From positions 62,001-126,000 of the forward strand of contig NZ_BIMK01000005.1 of assembly GCF_004001045.1 (NCBI RefSeq): DNA of 64,000 nt, in the 5' to 3' direction. The stretch comes from Paenibacillus chibensis (GTDB lineage: Bacteria; Bacillota; Bacilli; Paenibacillales; Paenibacillaceae). Shown here one piece after another: positions 60,707-64,000 of the stretch (its first letter is position 1; every line of letters begins with the position of its first letter). Both the position numbers and the translations under genes were made by a program. Below the pieces are notes generated by a model. The model did no database searches. It was not told where the DNA came from and saw nothing but the letters and a program-made list of their open reading frames with translations.

Positions 60707-62377
60707 ATGGCCGTTAAGATCAGGCATACCGGACGCTACCGGGAAATCGCCATGGCGCTCATGCGTCATGGCTTTGGTTACATGGTGGAGGAGCTGGGGC
60801 TGTTCCAGGTACTGTCCCTGCCCCGGCGCTGGGTTACGCATGAGGCGATTGAAACGAAAACGCTCGGGGAGCGCATCCGGCTGGTGCTGGAGGACCTTGG
60901 TCCGACCTTTGTTAAGCTGGGGCAGCTGGCCAGTACGCGCTCGGATCTGCTTCCGGATTCGATCATCCAGGAGCTGATCAAGCTGCAGGACCAGGTGCCT
61001 CCTTTCTCATCAGAGGCGGCGAGGAGTATTCTGGAGGAAGATCTGGATGCAACCGTGGAGGAAATGTTCGCAAGGTTTGACGAAACTCCGGTCGCGGCGG
61101 CTTCGATCGGGCAGGTTCATCTTGGCCGGCTGCAATCGGGTGAAGAGGTCGCGGTCAAAATCCAGCGGCCCGGCGCGCTGCAGACGATTACCCGGGACTT
61201 GGGCATTTTGAGAGATTTGACCCAATTGGCGGAGAAACGCTGGGTCTGGGCCAAGCGTTACCAGATGAGCAGACTCGCGGATGAGTTCTCGAAATCGCTG
61301 CTGGCCGAAATGGACTACAGCCGGGAAGGACGCAACACGGAAAAAATCGCGCTGCAATTTCAGCATGACGCCCATATTTTTATTCCGCAAATCTACTGGC
61401 AGTATACATCCTCCCGCGTATTGACGATGGAGTACGTTGAAGGCGTGACGCTGGGACAGAGGGCGGAGCTTGCGAAAGCAGGCTTTAACCTGAAGCTCAT
61501 CGCGGAGCGGTTCGTAAACGCAATGCTGCATCAGATATTTATAGAAGGGTTCTTCCATGCCGATCCGCATCCGGGCAATCTGCTGGTCCAAAAGGACGGC
61601 AGTCTGGCCTTCCTGGATTTCGGAATGGTCGGACGGCTCAGCGAGGATATCAAGGATCATTTGTCCGAACTGATCATCGCGCTGATGCGGAAAAATACCG
61701 ACAGCATGATCCGGGCGATTCTTCATCTGGGGCTGCTTCCGGAAGATCATGACATGGCAGCGCTGCGCCGGGATCTGGATATCCTGCAGGCCGAGTATTA
61801 CGATATTCCGTTTGCGGACATCGGCATCGGCCGGGCACTGACCGACCTGTTCGGCGTGGCGCAGCGGCACGCGATCGTGATGCCGCCGGATCTAAGCCTG
61901 CTCGGCAAGGCGCTGCTGACGATGGAGGGCGTGATTCAGAAGCTGGATCCCGCCCTAAGCATTGTCGATATGGCAGAGCCCTTCGGGCGTAAGCTTATCA
62001 AGGAACGCTTCAGCCCCCGCCGCCTGCGTACCAAACTGCTTGGAGGCGCGGCAGGCTTGGTTGAAGCGCTGATGGATCTGCCCGGGCAGGCCAAGCATCT
62101 GTCGGCGCTCCTCAGCCGCGGCAAGCTGAAAGTGGAGATCAGTCTGCCTGAGCTGGAATCGCTGATGCGCAAGCTGGATCAAATCAGCAACAGGCTGTCC
62201 TTCAGCATCGTGCTGCTCGCGTTCAGCATCATTATGGTCGGCCTGATCATCGGCTCTTCGCTGAACAGCCAGTCCTCGATCCTGTGGCATTTTCCTGTCA
62301 TCGGGATCGGGTTCGGGGTCGCTTTTCTGATGGTGCTGTGGCTGCTCTATGCGATCTTTAAATCGGGGAAATTTTAA
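60707..62377 (+). CDS. UbiB/ABC1/AarF-family atypical kinase
   Basis: 556 residues. The family's KxGQ motif appears as FVKLGQLASTRSDLLP, followed by an Ala-rich loop AAASIGQVHLGRL, catalytic EVAVKIQRPG, FHADPHPGNLLV and the metal motif FLDFGMVGR; two hydrophobic helices at ~500-550 anchor it. UbiB-like proteins act on lipid or quinone metabolism; in menaquinone-using bacilli the target is not known. Start 2 bp after the phasin-like gene, so the pair is co-translated. Confidence 0.94.
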   Translation: MAVKIRHTGRYREIAMALMRHGFGYMVEELGLFQVLSLPRRWVTHEAIETKTLGERIRLVLEDLGPTFVKLGQLASTRSDLLPDSIIQELIKLQDQVPPFSSEAARSILEEDLDATVEEMFARFDETPVAAASIGQVHLGRLQSGEEVAVKIQRPGALQTITRDLGILRDLTQLAEKRWVWAKRYQMSRLADEFSKSLLAEMDYSREGRNTEKIALQFQHDAHIFIPQIYWQYTSSRVLTMEYVEGVTLGQRAELAKAGFNLKLIAERFVNAMLHQIFIEGFFHADPHPGNLLVQKDGSLAFLDFGMVGRLSEDIKDHLSELIIALMRKNTDSMIRAILHLGLLPEDHDMAALRRDLDILQAEYYDIPFADIGIGRALTDLFGVAQRHAIVMPPDLSLLGKALLTMEGVIQKLDPALSIVDMAEPFGRKLIKERFSPRRLRTKLLGGAAGLVEALMDLPGQAKHLSALLSRGKLKVEISLPELESLMRKLDQISNRLSFSIVLLAFSIIMVGLIIGSSLNSQSSILWHFPVIGIGFGVAFLMVLWLLYAIFKSGKF

Positions 62378-62487
62378 AAATAAATGATTGCCCTTTGACC
62401 GGACTCTTATGGTAAGATAACTTTTTAACATGCATATACGGGATGAAAAGATCCTGAAATCGAAATAGAACTAATGAGGTGGATGTT

Positions 62488-63894
62488 TTGCCAAATTTCT
62501 TAGAGCTCGGCGTGCAAGCGCCGTGGGTTAAAACGCTGAAGGAGAACGGAATCGCTGTTCCGACCCCTGTACAGGAGGAGACGATTCCACTGCTTCTGGC
62601 AGATCGGGACGTTATAGCCCGCGCGCGGACCGGAACGGGGAAGACGCTTGCCTTCCTGCTGCCGATCATGCAGAAGCTGGATCCTTCCCGGCCCTTTCCA
62701 CAGGCGCTGATCATCGCGCCTACGCGCGAGTTGGCGCTTCAGATCACGGAGGAAGCGCGGAAGCTGGCGCATGGTACGGAAATCCGGATTTTGGCCGTTT
62801 ACGGCGGCCAGGACGTGGACAAGCAGCTGCGCAAGCTGGAGGGGGGACGGCATCTGATTATCGGAACGCCGGGACGCCTTAACGACCATTTGCGCCGCGG
62901 CACGCTGGAGCTTGGCGGCGTGAAGACGCTCGTGCTGGACGAAGCGGATCAGATGCTGCATATGGGCTTCCTGGACGAGGTGGAGACGATCATTCAGGCG
63001 CTTCCTTACAAGCGGCAGACGCTGCTTTTCTCGGCCACGATGCCGGCGGAAGTGAAGCAGCTCGCTTCCTTCTATACGCGGGATGCCGTGGATGTCACGA
63101 TCAAGGTGGAGAACTCGCCGGTGCCGCTGAAGCATATCCGCCAGCTGGTGGTCGAGGTCTCGGACCGTAACAAGCAGCAGGCGCTTATATCGATGATCGA
63201 GACCTACCGGCCGTATCTGGCGATCGTCTTCTGCCGCACGAAACGGCGGGCATCCACGCTGAATTCGGCACTGCTTGAATTGGGCTTGGCTTCTGACGAG
63301 CTGCATGGCGACTTGTCGCAGGCGAAGCGGGAGCAGGTCATGAAGCGTTTCCGGGAGGCCAAGCTGCAGATTCTGGTCGCGACCGACGTTGCGGCGCGGG
63401 GTCTGGACGTGGAAGGCGTGACCCATGTATTCAACTACGATATTCCGCATGAAGTGGATAGCTACATCCACCGGATCGGCCGTACCGGCCGTGCCGGGGA
63501 GAAGGGGATGGCCATTACGCTCGCTTCCCCGAGGGACAAGGGAGAGCTGCAGCGGATCGAGCAGGGCATCTCATACACGATTGAACGCCGCCGCTATGAG
63601 AAGGATGGCGCCATCGTCGAAACCAGAAGTCCTTCACGTTCCGCTTCCGGCCATGCCGGCAAGAGCGGCGGACGGAAGGATCAAGACGGACGCGGCAAGG
63701 AAGGCCGTCCATCCGCAGGCGGACGCCGCGGCGAGGGACGCGGCAACCAGGGGCGCGCCGGGTCAGGCGGAGGCGCCAAACGCGGCGCGTCCGGCGGACG
63801 CAGCCAAGGCCGCAGCGAATCGCCTGCGCAGGGCAGCAGGGGTGGACGCGGCTCTTCAACCGGCCGCCGCGGCGGTTCAGGCCGCAGAGGATAA
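62488..63894 (+). CDS. DEAD-box RNA helicase with RGG-rich tail
   Basis: 468 residues. Core motifs: Q-motif (TPVQEETIP), ARTGTGKT, PTRELALQ, GTPGRL, LDEAD, FSATMP, VATDVAARGLD and HRIGRTGRAG. Residues ~385-468 are Gly/Arg/Ser-rich with repeated GGR/RGG patterns, likely for RNA binding, as in CshA-type cold-shock helicases. I chose TTG 62488 because GAGGTGGAT lies about 5 bases upstream; GTG 62479 would sit inside that site. It probably unwinds structured RNA in ribosome assembly or decay. Confidence 0.93.
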   Translation: MPNFLELGVQAPWVKTLKENGIAVPTPVQEETIPLLLADRDVIARARTGTGKTLAFLLPIMQKLDPSRPFPQALIIAPTRELALQITEEARKLAHGTEIRILAVYGGQDVDKQLRKLEGGRHLIIGTPGRLNDHLRRGTLELGGVKTLVLDEADQMLHMGFLDEVETIIQALPYKRQTLLFSATMPAEVKQLASFYTRDAVDVTIKVENSPVPLKHIRQLVVEVSDRNKQQALISMIETYRPYLAIVFCRTKRRASTLNSALLELGLASDELHGDLSQAKREQVMKRFREAKLQILVATDVAARGLDVEGVTHVFNYDIPHEVDSYIHRIGRTGRAGEKGMAITLASPRDKGELQRIEQGISYTIERRRYEKDGAIVETRSPSRSASGHAGKSGGRKDQDGRGKEGRPSAGGRRGEGRGNQGRAGSGGGAKRGASGGRSQGRSESPAQGSRGGRGSSTGRRGGSGRRG

Positions 63895-63911
63895 ACGCAC
63901 ACAATCAGAAT

Positions 63912-63950
63912 ACCGGGAGATCGCCCTGCAAGGGGCGCTCCCGGTTTTTT
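63912..63950 (+). terminator. Terminator after the DEAD-box helicase
   Basis: ACCGGGAG / CTCCCGGT stem with an inner CGCCC/GGGCG arm, then six T. The last 50 bases of the window show nothing further. Confidence 0.92.
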
Positions 63951-64000
63951 ACTTGGACTTCCATCGAATTTTTGCCGGGAATTCATTGCCGAACGCCTCA

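Noticed and set aside
63200..63900. Open frames on the minus strand over the RGG-rich tail of the DEAD-box gene
   Set aside because: The low-complexity GC-rich codons leave the other frames open; no start signal or domain supports them.

Overview
The window reads as chromosome of a spore-forming, low-to-mid G+C Bacillota, most likely Paenibacillus or a close relative (inference). The signs are a GerA-type germinant receptor operon, YesM/YesN-type sugar sensing, a bacterial nitric oxide synthase oxygenase, an LtaS-type enzyme, AGGAGG-type ribosome binding sites with frequent GTG/TTG starts, and coding DNA clearly richer in G+C than the AT-rich gaps. I found no rRNA, tRNA, CRISPR array, transposase or phage genes. 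The left edge cuts an ABC exporter gene.

Layout. 1-3412: leftward operon for a heterodimeric ABC exporter plus a small Gly/His-rich protein. 3720-8077: YesM-like kinase, a solute-binding lipoprotein and a LacI regulator. 8284-11403: leftward adenine deaminase and purine permease behind a probable PurR operator; 11678-12892: divergent M20-type amidohydrolase. 12995-19582: beta-mannan cluster with a cellobiose/mannobiose 2-epimerase and a GH113 mannanase (leftward), facing a sugar ABC importer and a YesN-like response regulator (rightward). 19679-25730: LtaS-family enzyme, MCP-like protein, glutamate dehydrogenase. 26020-28326: nuclease-helicase fusion. 28415-29354: frame-broken Gfo/Idh/MocA gene. 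29366-31440: CidAB/LrgAB-type membrane proteins with their LysR regulator. 31623-35718: MarR regulator plus a second heterodimeric ABC exporter. 36011-39899: secreted 5'-nucleotidase, ferritin-like protein, AlkA-like glycosylase. 39924-43080: TetR regulator and MMPL transporter. 43194-51281: NO synthase, HELGH protein, two FAD oxidoreductases (one with a Rieske domain), an ABM/heme-monooxygenase-like protein, aldo/keto reductase, MerR regulator and diguanylate cyclase. 51594-53564: chemoreceptor. 53730-57843: germinant receptor operon A-C-D-B. 57978-63894: DUF2062 protein, HemD-like, ThuA-like, phasin-like, UbiB-like kinase and DEAD-box helicase.

The strongest system-level reading is a carbohydrate-sensing circuit split around the purine genes. 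The kinase at 3720 has no adjacent response regulator and the YesN-type regulator at 18803 has no adjacent kinase. The kinase overlaps by 4 bp a lipoprotein clearly paralogous to the importer's own binding protein. This resembles the three-component XylFII-LytS-YesN arrangement known from clostridia, here apparently applied to manno-oligosaccharides. The two exporter loci show asymmetric ATP sites, and several regulator-promoter regions carry clear palindromes or repeats.
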